Shown: positions 18,807 to 28,585 of the stretch, piece by piece
How the letters are laid out: every line of letters begins with the position of its first letter
Position numbering within the stretch: the first letter of the stretch is position 1
NCBI RefSeq assembly: GCF_001424875.1
Contig: NZ_LMCT01000001.1
Coordinates: 289,652 to 353,651 of the forward strand
DNA from: Kitasatospora sp. Root107
GTDB taxonomy: Bacteria > Actinomycetota > Actinomycetes > Streptomycetales > Streptomycetaceae
Reading direction: 5' to 3'
DNA: 64,000 bases
Notes under the pieces: model-generated
Database searches by the model: none
What the model saw: only the letters and a program-made list of their open reading frames with translations
Told to the model about the DNA's origin: nothing
Position numbers and translations under genes: made by a program

Positions 18807-20675
18807 TCAGTTCTTCTTGGCACGCGAGGCCGTACGGCCACGCTCCTTGGCGTCCAGGACGACCTTGCGGATACGCACGGTCTCCGGGGTCACCTCGATG
18901 CACTCGTCCTCGCGGCAGAACTCGAGGCTCTGCTCCAGCGAGAGCTTGCGCGGCGGCACCAGGTTCTCGGTGGTGTCGGAGGAAGCGGCACGCATGTTGG
19001 TGAGCTTCTTCTCCTTGGTGATGTTGATGTCCATGTCGTCCTGGCGCGAGTTCTCGCCGACGATCATGCCCTCGTACACCTCGGTGGTGGGCTCGACGAA
19101 GAGCGTGCCACGCTCCTGGATGCCCATCATCGCGAACGGCGTCACGACACCCGCGCGGTCGGCCACCAGCGAACCGTTGTTGCGCATCCGGAGCTCGCCG
19201 AACCACGGCTCGTGGCCCTCGAAGATGGAGTGCGCGATACCCGTGCCACGGGTGTCGGTGAGGAACTGGGTACGGAAGCCGATCAGGCCACGCGCCGGGA
19301 CGATGAACTCCATGCGGACCCAGCCGGAGCCGTGGTTCGTCATGGTCTCCATGCGGCCCTTGCGGGTCGCCATCAGCTGGGTGATGGCGCCGAGGTACTC
19401 CTCGGGGCTGTCGATGGTCATCCGCTCGACCGGCTCGTGCACCTTGCCGTTGACGATCTTGGTGACCACCTGCGGCTTGCCGACGGTGAGCTCGAACAGC
19501 TCCCGGCGCATGGTCTCGACCAGGATGGCGAGCGCCAGCTCACCACGGCCCTGAACCTCCCAGGCGTCCGGACGCTCGGTCGGCAGCACGCGGAGCGAGA
19601 CGTTACCGATCAGCTCGCGGTCCAGGCGGTCCTTCACCATGCGGGCGGTGACCTTGTGGCCCTTGCCGCCCTTGCCGACCAGCGGCGAGGTGTTGGTGCC
19701 GATGACCATCGAGATGGCCGGCTCGTCGACCGTGATCAGCGGCAGCGCGATCGGGTTCTCCGGGTCGGCCAGGGTCTCGCCGATCATGATGTCCGGGATA
19801 CCCGCGACGGCGCAGATGTCGCCGGGGCCGGCCACCTCGGCCGGCTTGCGGGTGAGCGCCTCGGTCATCAGCAGCTCGGTGATCTTGACGTTCTGGATCG
19901 AGCCGTCGCGCTTGATCCACGCGACCTGCTGACCCTTGCGCAGCTCGCCCTGCTCGACGCGGCAGAGCGCGATACGGCCGAGGAAGTTGTCGGCGTCCAG
20001 GTTGGTGACGTGCGCCTGGAGCGGGGCGGCCTCGTCGTACACCGGGGCCGGGACGTGCGCCAGGATGGTGGAGAAGAACGGCTCCAGCGAGTCGCTGTCC
20101 GGCGGCACGGTACCGTTCTCCGGCTTGGTCATCGAGGCCACACCGTCACGCGCACAGGCGTAGACGATCGGGAACTCGATCTGGTCCTCGGTCGCGTCCA
20201 GGTCCAGGAAGAGGTCGTAGGTCTCGTTGATGACCTCGTCGATCCGGGAGTCCGGGCGGTCCGTCTTGTTGATGCAGAGGATGACCGGAAGCTTGGCGGT
20301 CAGGGCCTTGCGGAGCACGAAGCGGGTCTGCGGCAGCGGACCCTCGGAGGCGTCCACCAGCAGCACGACGGCGTCGACCATGGACAGGCCGCGCTCGACC
20401 TCGCCACCGAAGTCGGCGTGCCCGGGGGTGTCGATGATGTTGATGGTGATCGGCGCGCCACCCTCCTTGGGGTGGTACTTCACCGCCGTGTTCTTCGCGA
20501 GAATGGTGATGCCCTTCTCGCGCTCCAGGTCGTTGGAGTCCATCATCCGGTCGTCGAGGTGCTGGTGGGCGGCGAAGGCACCGGCCTGCTTCAGCATGGC
20601 GTCGACGAGGGTCGTCTTGCCGTGGTCGACGTGGGCGACGATGGCAACGTTACGAATGTCACTGCGCGTGGGCAT
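18807..20675 (-). CDS. typA: Translational GTPase TypA/BipA
   Basis: Ribosome-associated GTPase, 622 aa, close to the family's usual length. From the ATG at 20675 the GTPase domain shows G1 AHVDHGKTT (residues 14-22), G2 around ITILAKNTAV, G3 DTPGHADFGG, and G4 NKTD. The EF-G-like domains and the TypA-specific C-terminal domain follow, including RGLIGFRTQFLTDTRG. BipA helps late ribosome assembly and stress-dependent translation in other bacteria. It is monocistronic, with its own terminator, and is found beside oligopeptide permease genes in streptomycetes as I recall. Confidence 0.96.
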   Translation of the reverse strand: MPTRSDIRNVAIVAHVDHGKTTLVDAMLKQAGAFAAHQHLDDRMMDSNDLEREKGITILAKNTAVKYHPKEGGAPITINIIDTPGHADFGGEVERGLSMVDAVVLLVDASEGPLPQTRFVLRKALTAKLPVILCINKTDRPDSRIDEVINETYDLFLDLDATEDQIEFPIVYACARDGVASMTKPENGTVPPDSDSLEPFFSTILAHVPAPVYDEAAPLQAHVTNLDADNFLGRIALCRVEQGELRKGQQVAWIKRDGSIQNVKITELLMTEALTRKPAEVAGPGDICAVAGIPDIMIGETLADPENPIALPLITVDEPAISMVIGTNTSPLVGKGGKGHKVTARMVKDRLDRELIGNVSLRVLPTERPDAWEVQGRGELALAILVETMRRELFELTVGKPQVVTKIVNGKVHEPVERMTIDSPEEYLGAITQLMATRKGRMETMTNHGSGWVRMEFIVPARGLIGFRTQFLTDTRGTGIAHSIFEGHEPWFGELRMRNNGSLVADRAGVVTPFAMMGIQERGTLFVEPTTEVYEGMIVGENSRQDDMDINITKEKKLTNMRAASSDTTENLVPPRKLSLEQSLEFCREDECIEVTPETVRIRKVVLDAKERGRTASRAKKN

Positions 20676-20906
20676 GCTGAGCGAAACTCCCGGATCGTGG
20701 GTTACGGCGCCCGGCTGCGTTCAGCGTTGATCAGCGTCTTCGCCGCGGACAACCTGCGATCCGTTGATCGCTGTCGCCCGTTCCGCCTGCTACTACCGGT
20801 CCACCCGCCGGGCACGACATGCCACGGCTTCCTCCTATGGTACGTGGAACCACCCAGCGCCACCGAAACGGGCAGGCCGGATGGGTTTCAGCGCCGTTCT
20901 GGGGCG

Positions 20907-22634
20907 TCAGCTGCGGCGGAAGCCGAGGTCCTGGAAGCGCGGCGCGGCGAAGCCGAAGGCGCCCGCGTTGGCCACCTCGGTACGGACCGCGACCAGGTCC
21001 GGGCGCTGGTAGAGCGGGACGGAGTGGGCCAGCTGCCAGATCCGGGCATCGGCCTTCTGCAGCACCACCTGCCGAGCCTCCGGGTCGAGTTCGGCGTCCG
21101 CCTCGGCGAGCAGCTGGTCGATCTCCTCGCTGCCGGTCCTGGCGTAGTTGCGGCCGACCACCGGCAGGCCGTCCGGTCCCGGCCGGGGCTTGCTGTAGCG
21201 GGCGGCCGCGCCGGTGGCGTCCGGGGTGGCCGGCCAGGAGAACAGCGCCAGGTCGTACTCGCCGGTGGCCAGGTGGTCGCGCAGGAAGCCCTCCGCCGGG
21301 ACGGCCTGCGGGCGCAGCGTGATGCCCGCCTCGGCCAGGCCGGCGGTCAGCGCGTCGGCCGCGCGGCGGGCCCCGGCCGAACCCTCCGGGATCAGCAGGC
21401 CGAGGACCAGCTCCTTGCCGTCCTTGCTGCGGGCCGCGCCGCCGGTGTGCCAGCCGGCCCGGTCGAGCAGTTCGGCGGCGGAGGTCGCGCCGACGGCGGT
21501 GCTGTTGTCCTGGTAACCGTCCTGACCCGCCATCAGCAGGTGGTGCCCGAGCGGTACTGCCTTCAGACCGAGCGGGTTGACCGCCGCCTCGGCGATCCGC
21601 TGCCGGTCGACCGCGCGGGCCACCGCCTGGCGGACGGTGGGGTCGGTGAGCGGGCCCCGGGTGCCGTTCAGGGTGAGCTGGGCGAAGGCCGGGGCGGCGG
21701 CCCGGTGCAGCTTCAGGCCCGGCAGCGCCTCGGCCCGGCGCAGCGCCTGGGCGGAGGCCTCGGCGACGGCGGCCGCATCGGGTGGGGCCGCACCGGTCTT
21801 CGGGTTGGCCGGGGTGGCGTGGTCGACGGCGTCGGTGAGCGCGGCGATGTCCAGCGCGCCCTTGTCGAGGGCGTCCAGCCGCTCGGCGGCCGGGGTGGCC
21901 AGGAAGTCGATCGCCTCCGCCTTGGCGGGGTCGCCCCACCAGTGCGGGTTGCGGACCACGGTGGCCCGGCCGCCGGCCCGGTCGTACGTCTTCACGGTGA
22001 ACGGGCCGGCCGACGGGGCGTTGGTCAGCGGCTGGTTGAAGGCGGCCGGGGTCGCGGTGGCGGCGGCCGGGTAGAGCGGGCTGAACAGCGTCTGCCAGCC
22101 GGCGTACGACTGCTTGAAGGCGACCTTGACCTCGCGGGCGTCCGCGCCCTGGGTGACGGCGGCGATCGCGGCGTAGCCCGCCGGGTGCCCGCTGCGGTAG
22201 GCCGGGTCGGCGCCGTCGCCCAGGGCCTGCCACTGGGCGGTGAAGTCGGCGGCGGTGATCGGGGTGCCGTCGGTCCAGACCGCCTGCGGGTTGAGGCGGT
22301 ACGTGACGGTCTGCGGGCTCTGCCCGGCCGGGGTGGACTCGGCGGCGGTCAGGTAGTCCGGGTCCACGGTGGGGCGGGCGTGGTCGTCCAGTCGGAACAG
22401 GTGCGGCAGCAGCGCCTCGGTGAGCAGCTCGGTGTCGGCGGTGGCCTCCGGCTGGAACACGTTGAGCGTCGCCGGGACCGCCTCCACCGCCCACCGCACC
22501 GTCCCACCGTCCCGGACCTGGTCACGGTCGACGGCGGTGACGTCGGACGCAGCCGGCTGGGCCGGGCGGTCCTCGGAGCAACCGGCGAGCGACACGGTCA
22601 GAACGGCAACGGCGAGAAGCTGACGGGCACGCAT
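20907..22634 (-). CDS. Peptide ABC transporter family substrate-binding lipoprotein (orphan)
   Basis: 575 aa from the ATG at 22634. The frame is open to 22700, but the lipoprotein signal begins at 22634: MRARQLLAVAVLTVSLAGC with the lipidated Cys at residue 19. The family-5 blocks are PQTVTYRLNPQAVWTDGTPITAADF and GPFTVKTYDRAGG near the middle, then a C-terminal helix EEIDQLLAEADAELDP and LYQRPDLVAV. There is no permease or ATPase gene next to it, so it may feed one of the permeases at 0.5-18 kb or act alone. A dispersed repeat sits upstream of its start. Confidence 0.82.
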   Translation of the reverse strand: MRARQLLAVAVLTVSLAGCSEDRPAQPAASDVTAVDRDQVRDGGTVRWAVEAVPATLNVFQPEATADTELLTEALLPHLFRLDDHARPTVDPDYLTAAESTPAGQSPQTVTYRLNPQAVWTDGTPITAADFTAQWQALGDGADPAYRSGHPAGYAAIAAVTQGADAREVKVAFKQSYAGWQTLFSPLYPAAATATPAAFNQPLTNAPSAGPFTVKTYDRAGGRATVVRNPHWWGDPAKAEAIDFLATPAAERLDALDKGALDIAALTDAVDHATPANPKTGAAPPDAAAVAEASAQALRRAEALPGLKLHRAAAPAFAQLTLNGTRGPLTDPTVRQAVARAVDRQRIAEAAVNPLGLKAVPLGHHLLMAGQDGYQDNSTAVGATSAAELLDRAGWHTGGAARSKDGKELVLGLLIPEGSAGARRAADALTAGLAEAGITLRPQAVPAEGFLRDHLATGEYDLALFSWPATPDATGAAARYSKPRPGPDGLPVVGRNYARTGSEEIDQLLAEADAELDPEARQVVLQKADARIWQLAHSVPLYQRPDLVAVRTEVANAGAFGFAAPRFQDLGFRRS

Positions 22635-22714
22635 CCACCCACTGAACCGGTCACCACCGGTCTGCCCGGCCTGACACGACGTCAACTGCTCCAGAAGCAC
22701 CCGGTTGGCACATG

Positions 22715-22856
22715 CAAGGGGCTCGGGGAACTGCGAGGAGATCTGGCGCCGGGTTCACATACGAAAGTGCCTGACCATTTACGCACGGGTGACCTTTTCC
22801 GAGGTCGGCGTCGCCCCGCGGCGGAGCCGCTCATCAGCAGGGCCCCGAGCCCCTGG
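22715..22856 (+). repeat. Dispersed inverted-repeat element, copy a (interrupted right end)
   Basis: Collinear with the reverse complement of the complete copy at 50890-51007: ctcggggaactgcgag..., then gaaagtgcctgacc, ttacgcacgg, gaggtcggcgtcgc. The right terminal repeat is interrupted by about 28 bp before ccccgagcccctgg. It lies directly after the stop of the leftward PP2C gene (22878) and before the lipoprotein start (22634). Confidence 0.8.
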
Positions 22857-22877
22857 TGGCTGACGCCCGGAGGGCAC

Positions 22878-25400
22878 TTAAAGGGTCAGCTCGAACCAGA
22901 CGATCTTGCCGTTCGGGGTCCGGCGGCTGCCCCAGCGTTCGGCGAGCAGGCTGACCAGCTGGAGGCCGCGGCCGCCTTCGTCGGTCTCCTGGGCGCGGCG
23001 TTGGCGGGGCTGGGCGTAGCCGTCGTCCCAGACCTCGCAGACCACCGTACGGTCCCGGAGCAGCCGCAGGCGGATGTCGCCGCGGCCGTGCCGGAGGGCG
23101 TTCGTGACCAGTTCGCTGACCAGCAGTTCGGTGGTGTCGACCAGCTCGTCCAGGCCGCGGGCCAGCAGCCAGGAGCAGGCGCGCTCGCGGGCCTTGCCGA
23201 CCGAGGTGGGCTCGGAGGGGAGCTTCCAGTCGCCGACCGCGTCCTCGGGGAGGGGCTGGACCTTGGCCATCAGGAGGGCGATGTCGTCCTCGCCGTGATG
23301 CGGGATCAGCTCGTGCAGCACCTCGTCGCAGAGGCTCTCCAGCTCGCGGGAGCCACCGGTGAGGGCGGTCCGGAAGGCCCGCAGGCCCTCGTCCAGCTGG
23401 TGCTTGCGGGACTCCACCAGGCCGTCGGTGTACAGGCCGAGCACGGCGCCGTCCGGCAGCGTGACGGTGACCTCCTCGAAGGGCTCGCCGCCGACGCCGA
23501 GCGGGAGTCCGGGCGGGACCTCGAGCATCAGGGCGGGCTCACCGGGGCTGAGCAGGACGGGTGGCAGGTGGCCGGCGTTGGCGAAGATGCAGCGCTGCTT
23601 GACCGCGTCGTAGACCGCGTAGACGCAGGTGGCGAGGTAGACCTCGGCCTCCTCGCCGGGGGCGGTGGTGTCGCCGCCGAGGCCGCGGGCGATCTCGTCC
23701 AGGGCGGTGAGCACCTCGGCCGGGTCGAGTTCGAGCAGGGCCAGGGTGCGGACGGCGGTGCGGAGTTGGCCCATCGCGACGGCGGCGCGCAGGCCGCGGC
23801 CCATCACGTCGCCGATCACCAGGGCGGTCCGGCTGCCGGGCAGCGGGATGACGTCGAACCAGTCGCCGCCGACCTCGGTGTTGTTGTTGCTCGGGAGGTA
23901 GCGGCGGGCGATCTCCAGGCCGGTGGCGGCCGGGTTGCCCGGGGGGAGCAGGCTGCGCTGGAGGATCAGTGCGCGCTCGTGCTCGCGGCGGTAGAGCCGG
24001 GCGTTGTCGACGCAGACGGCGGCGCGGGCGACCAGCTCCTCGGCGATCGCCACGTCCCGGGCGTCGAAGGGTTCGCTGCCGATCGCGCGGGAGAGCTGGA
24101 CCAGGCCGAGCACCTGGTCGCGGGCGACCAGCGGCACCACCAGGGTGGAGCGCAGCAGCGGATCGGGGCCCGGCTGCGGGACCACGCTGCGGCCGGTGCG
24201 CAGCGCGCGGGCGTGCGGGGAGCGGCGGGGGTAACAGAGCGAGCCGCCGGCCTCGGCGACCGGGACTGCGCCCTCGGCGCCGAGCACGCTGGAGGCGCCG
24301 CCGACCACGCTGGAGACGGCCACCCGGCGCAGCTCGCCGGAGCCGTCCGAGGCGCCGGCCTGACCGGAGACCGGGCCGGACTCGCCGGACAGCAGGGCGG
24401 TGTAGAGGTCGACGCTGGCCAGGTCGCAGAACTGCGGGACGATCACGTCGAGCAGTTCCTTGGCGGTGGTCTCCAGGTCGAGGGTGGAGCCGATGTGGGT
24501 GCTGGCCTCGTTCAGCAGCGCCAGGCTGCGCCGGACCCCGGCCGCCTCGCGCTCGGCGACATGACGACTCGTCACGTCGAGCACCTGGCCGGCCACGCCC
24601 ATCGGGCGGCCGTTGGCGCTGTTCAGCCGGTACAGCGAGATCGCCCAGCGGCGGCTGCCGTCCCGGGTCGGCACGGTGGCGGTGCGCGGGACGGCCCCGG
24701 TGAAGCGCAGGTCGAGCACCGGGCCGCCGCCCGCCAGCACCTTGCGCAGCGCGACCATCAGCCGGTCCGCCTCGCCGGGCAGGAACAGGTCGTACGGGTT
24801 GAGCCCGGGGAGCTCGTGGGTGGGCAGGCCGACGGCGGTGGCGAAGGCCTGGTTCACCCGCTGCAGGCGCAGCTCGGGGTCGAAGAGGAAGAAGCCGGTC
24901 GGGGTCTGCCCGAAGACCGCCTCGGAGGCGGCCAGGTCGGTCTCGATCCGGCGCAGCCGCCCGAGGTCGACGGCGAGGCAGGTGGCGCCCGGGGTGCCGC
25001 TGTCCGGCATCACGTACAGCTCGGCCAGGCCCTCGGCGCCGGTGGCGTCCCGGTACGGGGCGGTGCCGACCCACTCCTCGCCCGCGAGGATGGTCTCCAG
25101 CCGGGCCCGGCCGCGCTGCCAGAGCTCGCGGGGAACGAAGGTGGTCACCGGATCGGTACCGACCGCCTCCTCGGCGGGGACCCCGAAGAACTCGGCCGCG
25201 CGGGCGCTCCACTGGGTGATCCGGCCGTCCGGGCCGATCGCGAAAGTGGCGACCCGGATGTAGTCGTAGATCGTCCCGGACTTGTCGTAGTCACCCCAGT
25301 CGGCGGCCACGGCCGCCCGGAGATCAGGACCGCTCGGCTGCCCGGGCACGGCGACATGGCCGCTGCCGCTCGACGCTTTCCACGCCGGGATGCTGTTCAA
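22878..25400 (-). CDS. PAS/GAF sensor with SpoIIE-type PP2C phosphatase and C-terminal anti-sigma-like ATPase domain (1)
   Basis: 840 aa from a TTG at 25400. The frame is open to 25565 and has ATGs at 25460 and 25457, but codons upstream of 25400 have A/T-rich third positions, and GGAGGGG precedes 25400. Order: PAS about 35-145, PAS about 150-280, GAF about 290-480, SpoIIE/PP2C about 495-710 (EVGGDWFDVIPLPGSRTALV, GDVMGRGLRAA, YTDGLVESR), HATPase_c about 720-835 (VSELVTNALRHG, DEGGRGLQLVSLL). Such proteins dephosphorylate anti-anti-sigma factors while the ATPase domain resembles RsbW kinases. No sigma factor or antagonist is adjacent. Confidence 0.88.
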   Translation of the reverse strand: MNSIPAWKASSGSGHVAVPGQPSGPDLRAAVAADWGDYDKSGTIYDYIRVATFAIGPDGRITQWSARAAEFFGVPAEEAVGTDPVTTFVPRELWQRGRARLETILAGEEWVGTAPYRDATGAEGLAELYVMPDSGTPGATCLAVDLGRLRRIETDLAASEAVFGQTPTGFFLFDPELRLQRVNQAFATAVGLPTHELPGLNPYDLFLPGEADRLMVALRKVLAGGGPVLDLRFTGAVPRTATVPTRDGSRRWAISLYRLNSANGRPMGVAGQVLDVTSRHVAEREAAGVRRSLALLNEASTHIGSTLDLETTAKELLDVIVPQFCDLASVDLYTALLSGESGPVSGQAGASDGSGELRRVAVSSVVGGASSVLGAEGAVPVAEAGGSLCYPRRSPHARALRTGRSVVPQPGPDPLLRSTLVVPLVARDQVLGLVQLSRAIGSEPFDARDVAIAEELVARAAVCVDNARLYRREHERALILQRSLLPPGNPAATGLEIARRYLPSNNNTEVGGDWFDVIPLPGSRTALVIGDVMGRGLRAAVAMGQLRTAVRTLALLELDPAEVLTALDEIARGLGGDTTAPGEEAEVYLATCVYAVYDAVKQRCIFANAGHLPPVLLSPGEPALMLEVPPGLPLGVGGEPFEEVTVTLPDGAVLGLYTDGLVESRKHQLDEGLRAFRTALTGGSRELESLCDEVLHELIPHHGEDDIALLMAKVQPLPEDAVGDWKLPSEPTSVGKARERACSWLLARGLDELVDTTELLVSELVTNALRHGRGDIRLRLLRDRTVVCEVWDDGYAQPRQRRAQETDEGGRGLQLVSLLAERWGSRRTPNGKIVWFELTL

Positions 25401-25589
25401 CGGTCCGATCCCCTCCAACCCGCGCCCATCCGGATGTCGAGAACACCGAGTATTCATCATCGGAGGGCAGGCGCACACGCCCCCAACATCACAACATCGA
25501 CTCAGGACTCCACTTCCCTGCTCCTCCTTACCCGGAGGCGGCTGTTCGAACCACCGGCGGGCCACAAGATCGCTGGTCGGCGCGCGTCG

Positions 25590-28352
25590 CTACTCGAGGT
25601 GGTCGTCCTCGGGGTCCAGCTCGAACCAGACCACCTTGCCCATGCCCTCGGCCCTGGCCCCCCAGCGCAGCGCCAGCCGGCGGACCAGCTCCAGGCCCCG
25701 GCCGCCCTCGTCCGCCTCGGCGGCGTGCCGCTCCCGCGGCGGGTCGGGCAGCGGGTCGGAGATCTCCACCAGCAGCGTCTCGCCGAGGGTGAGCCGGACG
25801 CCGATCGGGGCGCTGGCGTACCGGACCGAGTTCGTGACCAGCTCGCTGACCAGCAACTCGGCGGTGTCGGTGAGGTGTTCGACCTCCCACTCGGCCAGCG
25901 TGCCGCGGACCAGCCGCCGGGCCCGGGAGACCGCGGTGGGCTCGGCGGGCAGCGTCCAGCCGGCCGTCGGGATGCCCGCCCGCCCCCGGCCGAGCCGGGC
26001 CAGCAGTAGCGCCACGTCGTCGGGTTCGCGGCCCTGCTCCATGGTGTCCAGGACGGCCTCACAGGCCTGCTGGATCGAGGCGTACGGCTGCTCCAGCACG
26101 GTGAGCAGCCGCCCGAGGCCGACGTCCAGGTCCTTGTCCCTGGACTCCACCAGGCCGTCGGTGCAGAGCACCAGCAGACTGCCCTCGGGGATCTCCAGTT
26201 CGATCGACTCGAACGGGACGCCGCCGACGCCGAGCGGGGCCCCGGACGGCAGGTCGAGGATCTGGCCGACCCCGCCGGTCAGCGCGCTGCCGATCCTGGA
26301 CGGCTCCTCCACCGGTTCCTTGGGCACGATCAGGATCGGCGGGATGTGGCCCGCCTTGGTCGCGGTCAGCCGCTGGGTGGACGGGTCGAAGACCGCGTAC
26401 ACGCAGGTGGCGAGCAGTGCTTCGTCCGGCCCCTGGGCCAGGTCGTCGGTCAGTTCGTGGACGTGCCGCAGCAGCACCTCGGGCGCCAGGTCGAGACCGG
26501 CCAGGGTGCGCACGGCGGTGCGCAGCCGCCCCATCGTGGCGGCGGCCCGCAGGCCGTGGCCCATCACGTCGCCGACCACCAGCGCGGTGCGGCCGTCCGG
26601 CAGCGGGATGACGTCGAACCAGTCGCCGCCGACCTCGGTGCCGCTGCTGCCGGGTACGTACCGGTAGGCGACCTCGATCCCGGCGGGCTGCGGGACCTGC
26701 TGCGGCAGCAGGGTGCGCTGGAGCGTGAGCGCGGCCGTGCGCTCCCGGGCGTACAACCGGGCGTTGTCCAGTGAGCTGCCCGCGCGGTCCGCGAGTTCGA
26801 CGCTGAAGGCCAGGTCGTCCCGGTCGAAACCCTCCCGGTACCCGGCCCGGCTGATCACCAGCAGACCGATCACGATCCCCCTGGCCCGCAGCGGGACCAC
26901 CAGACGGGAGTGCACGCCGAGGTCGTGGGCGGCCTGCACCTTGGGGTCACCGGGGTAGGTCAGATCGCTCAACTCCTCCGGGCCGGAGAGCAGTTCGGGG
27001 ATGCCGGTACGGAGCGCCCGGCCGAAGGCGGAGTCGTCGGCGAAGGTGATCCTGGCCCCCCGACGGAGCATCACCTCGACCTCGGGGGCGTCCTGCACCG
27101 AGGCGGTGCCGAGCTGGAGCAGCGAGGTCCTGCGGTCGTGGCCGTGCCGGGGCAGGTCGTCGCCGTGCGCGACCGCCTGCAACAGGATCACCGCCGCGTA
27201 GTCGGCCAGCCTGGGCACCACCGCACCGGCCAGCTCCTGGGCGATCCGGGCGGCGTCCAGCAGGTCGCCGACCCGGGAGCCGAACTCGTTGAGCAGCGAG
27301 AGCCTGCGCCGGGCATGCTCGACCTTGGCCACCGCCCGGTACCGCTCGGTCACGTCCATCACGGTGCCGGAGATCCCGAGCACCCGGCCCGCCCGGTCGG
27401 TCATCCGGCTGTACGAGATCGACCGGAAGCCGGACCGCGCGGTCACCGGCGAGGCCAGCGTGACGTCGATCACCGGCTCGCCGGTGGCCAGCACCTGCCG
27501 CTGGATCGCGGTGATCTCGTCGGCCGCCCGCTCGGGCAGCGTCTCCCCGGTGGTCCGGCCGACGTGCTCCTCGGCCGGGACGCCGTTCATCTCGGCCAGC
27601 GTGTGGTTGACGGCCGTGTAGCGCAGCTCGGTGTCCAGGATCGCGATGCCCAGCGGGGACTGCTCGAACAGCGCGTCCCGGACCGCGAGATCGCGCTCCA
27701 CCGCCCGCAGCGCACTGGCCTCCGCCAGCGCCACCTGCAGGAACGGGGTGCCGTCGCCGTCCACCAGCAGCGAGATCCTGGCCTCCACCCCGACCTCGTC
27801 GTCGTCCCGGTGCCGCAGCGAGGTGAAGCCCTGCCAGTGGCCGTTGCGCAGGGTCGCCTGGATCGCCGCCCTGACCCGGCCGATCAACTCCTGATCTGCC
27901 ATCAGCTCGTCGATCCGGCGGCCGACCAGCAGCTCGCTCGGCCAGCCGAGCAGCTCCTCGGCGGCCGGGCTCCAGAGCACCACCCGGCCCGAGGTGTCCA
28001 GGATCGCGATGGCCACCTTCACCACGTCGAACAGGCTGCCCTCGGCGCGCTCGCCGAGCGCCTCCACCGGGGAGCTGTCCAGCCCCGGGTACGGCGCGGT
28101 CGGGCCGCCCCTGGCGCTCCCCGTCCGGGGTTCGGCGGGCGGGCGGGGGGCCTGGGCTGCAGCGGGATGGGCGGCGGGTGGTTTCGGTGTCAGCCGACGT
28201 AGGCGGGCCCGGGCCGAGGCGCTGCCGACCGTCCTGGGCCGTGGGGTCGCACCCGCTCCGGCCACCGCCGGTCGCGGCCCCCGCCGGGAGGCTCCGTCCG
28301 CGGACGGCTGCTCTCCGCCGTCGTTACCCGTGCTCGACACCGACCGCCTCAC
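25590..28352 (-). CDS. PAS/GAF sensor with SpoIIE-type PP2C phosphatase and C-terminal anti-sigma-like ATPase domain (2)
   Basis: 920 aa from a GTG at 28352; an in-frame GTG at 28340 with a better placed AGGTGAGG is possible. A disordered Ala/Arg/Pro-rich N-terminus (about 1-105) precedes PAS (about 105-215: VAILDTSGRVVLWSPAAEELLGW), PAS (about 225-345), GAF (about 350-540), PP2C (about 545-780: GGDWFDVIPLPDGRTALVVGD, GDVMGHGLRAA) and HATPase_c (about 790-915: VSELVTNSVRYAS, DEGGRGLELV). It has the same architecture as the next gene downstream, so the two look like an old tandem duplication. It probably senses a small ligand or redox state and controls an alternative sigma pathway. Confidence 0.88.
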   Translation of the reverse strand: MRRSVSSTGNDGGEQPSADGASRRGPRPAVAGAGATPRPRTVGSASARARLRRLTPKPPAAHPAAAQAPRPPAEPRTGSARGGPTAPYPGLDSSPVEALGERAEGSLFDVVKVAIAILDTSGRVVLWSPAAEELLGWPSELLVGRRIDELMADQELIGRVRAAIQATLRNGHWQGFTSLRHRDDDEVGVEARISLLVDGDGTPFLQVALAEASALRAVERDLAVRDALFEQSPLGIAILDTELRYTAVNHTLAEMNGVPAEEHVGRTTGETLPERAADEITAIQRQVLATGEPVIDVTLASPVTARSGFRSISYSRMTDRAGRVLGISGTVMDVTERYRAVAKVEHARRRLSLLNEFGSRVGDLLDAARIAQELAGAVVPRLADYAAVILLQAVAHGDDLPRHGHDRRTSLLQLGTASVQDAPEVEVMLRRGARITFADDSAFGRALRTGIPELLSGPEELSDLTYPGDPKVQAAHDLGVHSRLVVPLRARGIVIGLLVISRAGYREGFDRDDLAFSVELADRAGSSLDNARLYARERTAALTLQRTLLPQQVPQPAGIEVAYRYVPGSSGTEVGGDWFDVIPLPDGRTALVVGDVMGHGLRAAATMGRLRTAVRTLAGLDLAPEVLLRHVHELTDDLAQGPDEALLATCVYAVFDPSTQRLTATKAGHIPPILIVPKEPVEEPSRIGSALTGGVGQILDLPSGAPLGVGGVPFESIELEIPEGSLLVLCTDGLVESRDKDLDVGLGRLLTVLEQPYASIQQACEAVLDTMEQGREPDDVALLLARLGRGRAGIPTAGWTLPAEPTAVSRARRLVRGTLAEWEVEHLTDTAELLVSELVTNSVRYASAPIGVRLTLGETLLVEISDPLPDPPRERHAAEADEGGRGLELVRRLALRWGARAEGMGKVVWFELDPEDDHLE

Positions 28353-28498
28353 CTATGGTGACGAATACTGCCGAAAAGTGACATACCCAACAGAACGCCA
28401 GGCTACCCCGGCGAACGGGTCGGCTTTTCTGATTGACCTACCTGGCCCAACCCGGGGCTGCACCGCAGGCGGGCGCTCAACGGTCTTGGGGCCACTTG

Positions 28499-28569
28499 CA
28501 AAAGTGCCTGACCACCTACGCACGGATCACCTTGCACGAGGTCGGCGTCGCAGTTCCCCGAGCCCCTGG
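28499..28569 (+). repeat. Dispersed inverted-repeat element, copy b (left-truncated)
   Basis: Retains aaagtgcctgaccacctacg, cacggatcacctt, gaggtcggcgtcgcagttcc and the right terminal repeat ending cccctgg. The left terminal repeat is absent. It lies between the 3' end of the leftward Nudix gene (28586) and the start of the second PP2C gene (28352). Confidence 0.8.
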
Positions 28570-28585
28570 TCAGCTCTGGCTGAGC

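Noticed and set aside
20676..20906. Terminator hairpin at gaaacgggca ... tgggtttc after the orphan lipoprotein gene
   Set aside because: Only the outer gaaac/gtttc pairs match. The inner bases do not pair, so no stable stem forms.
18780..26009. Very long plus-strand open frame (about 2400 codons)
   Set aside because: It is antisense to typA, the lipoprotein gene and two PP2C genes, all with clear family motifs. High GC leaves long open frames opposite real genes. Its translation is low-complexity (Gly/Arg/Val/His-rich).
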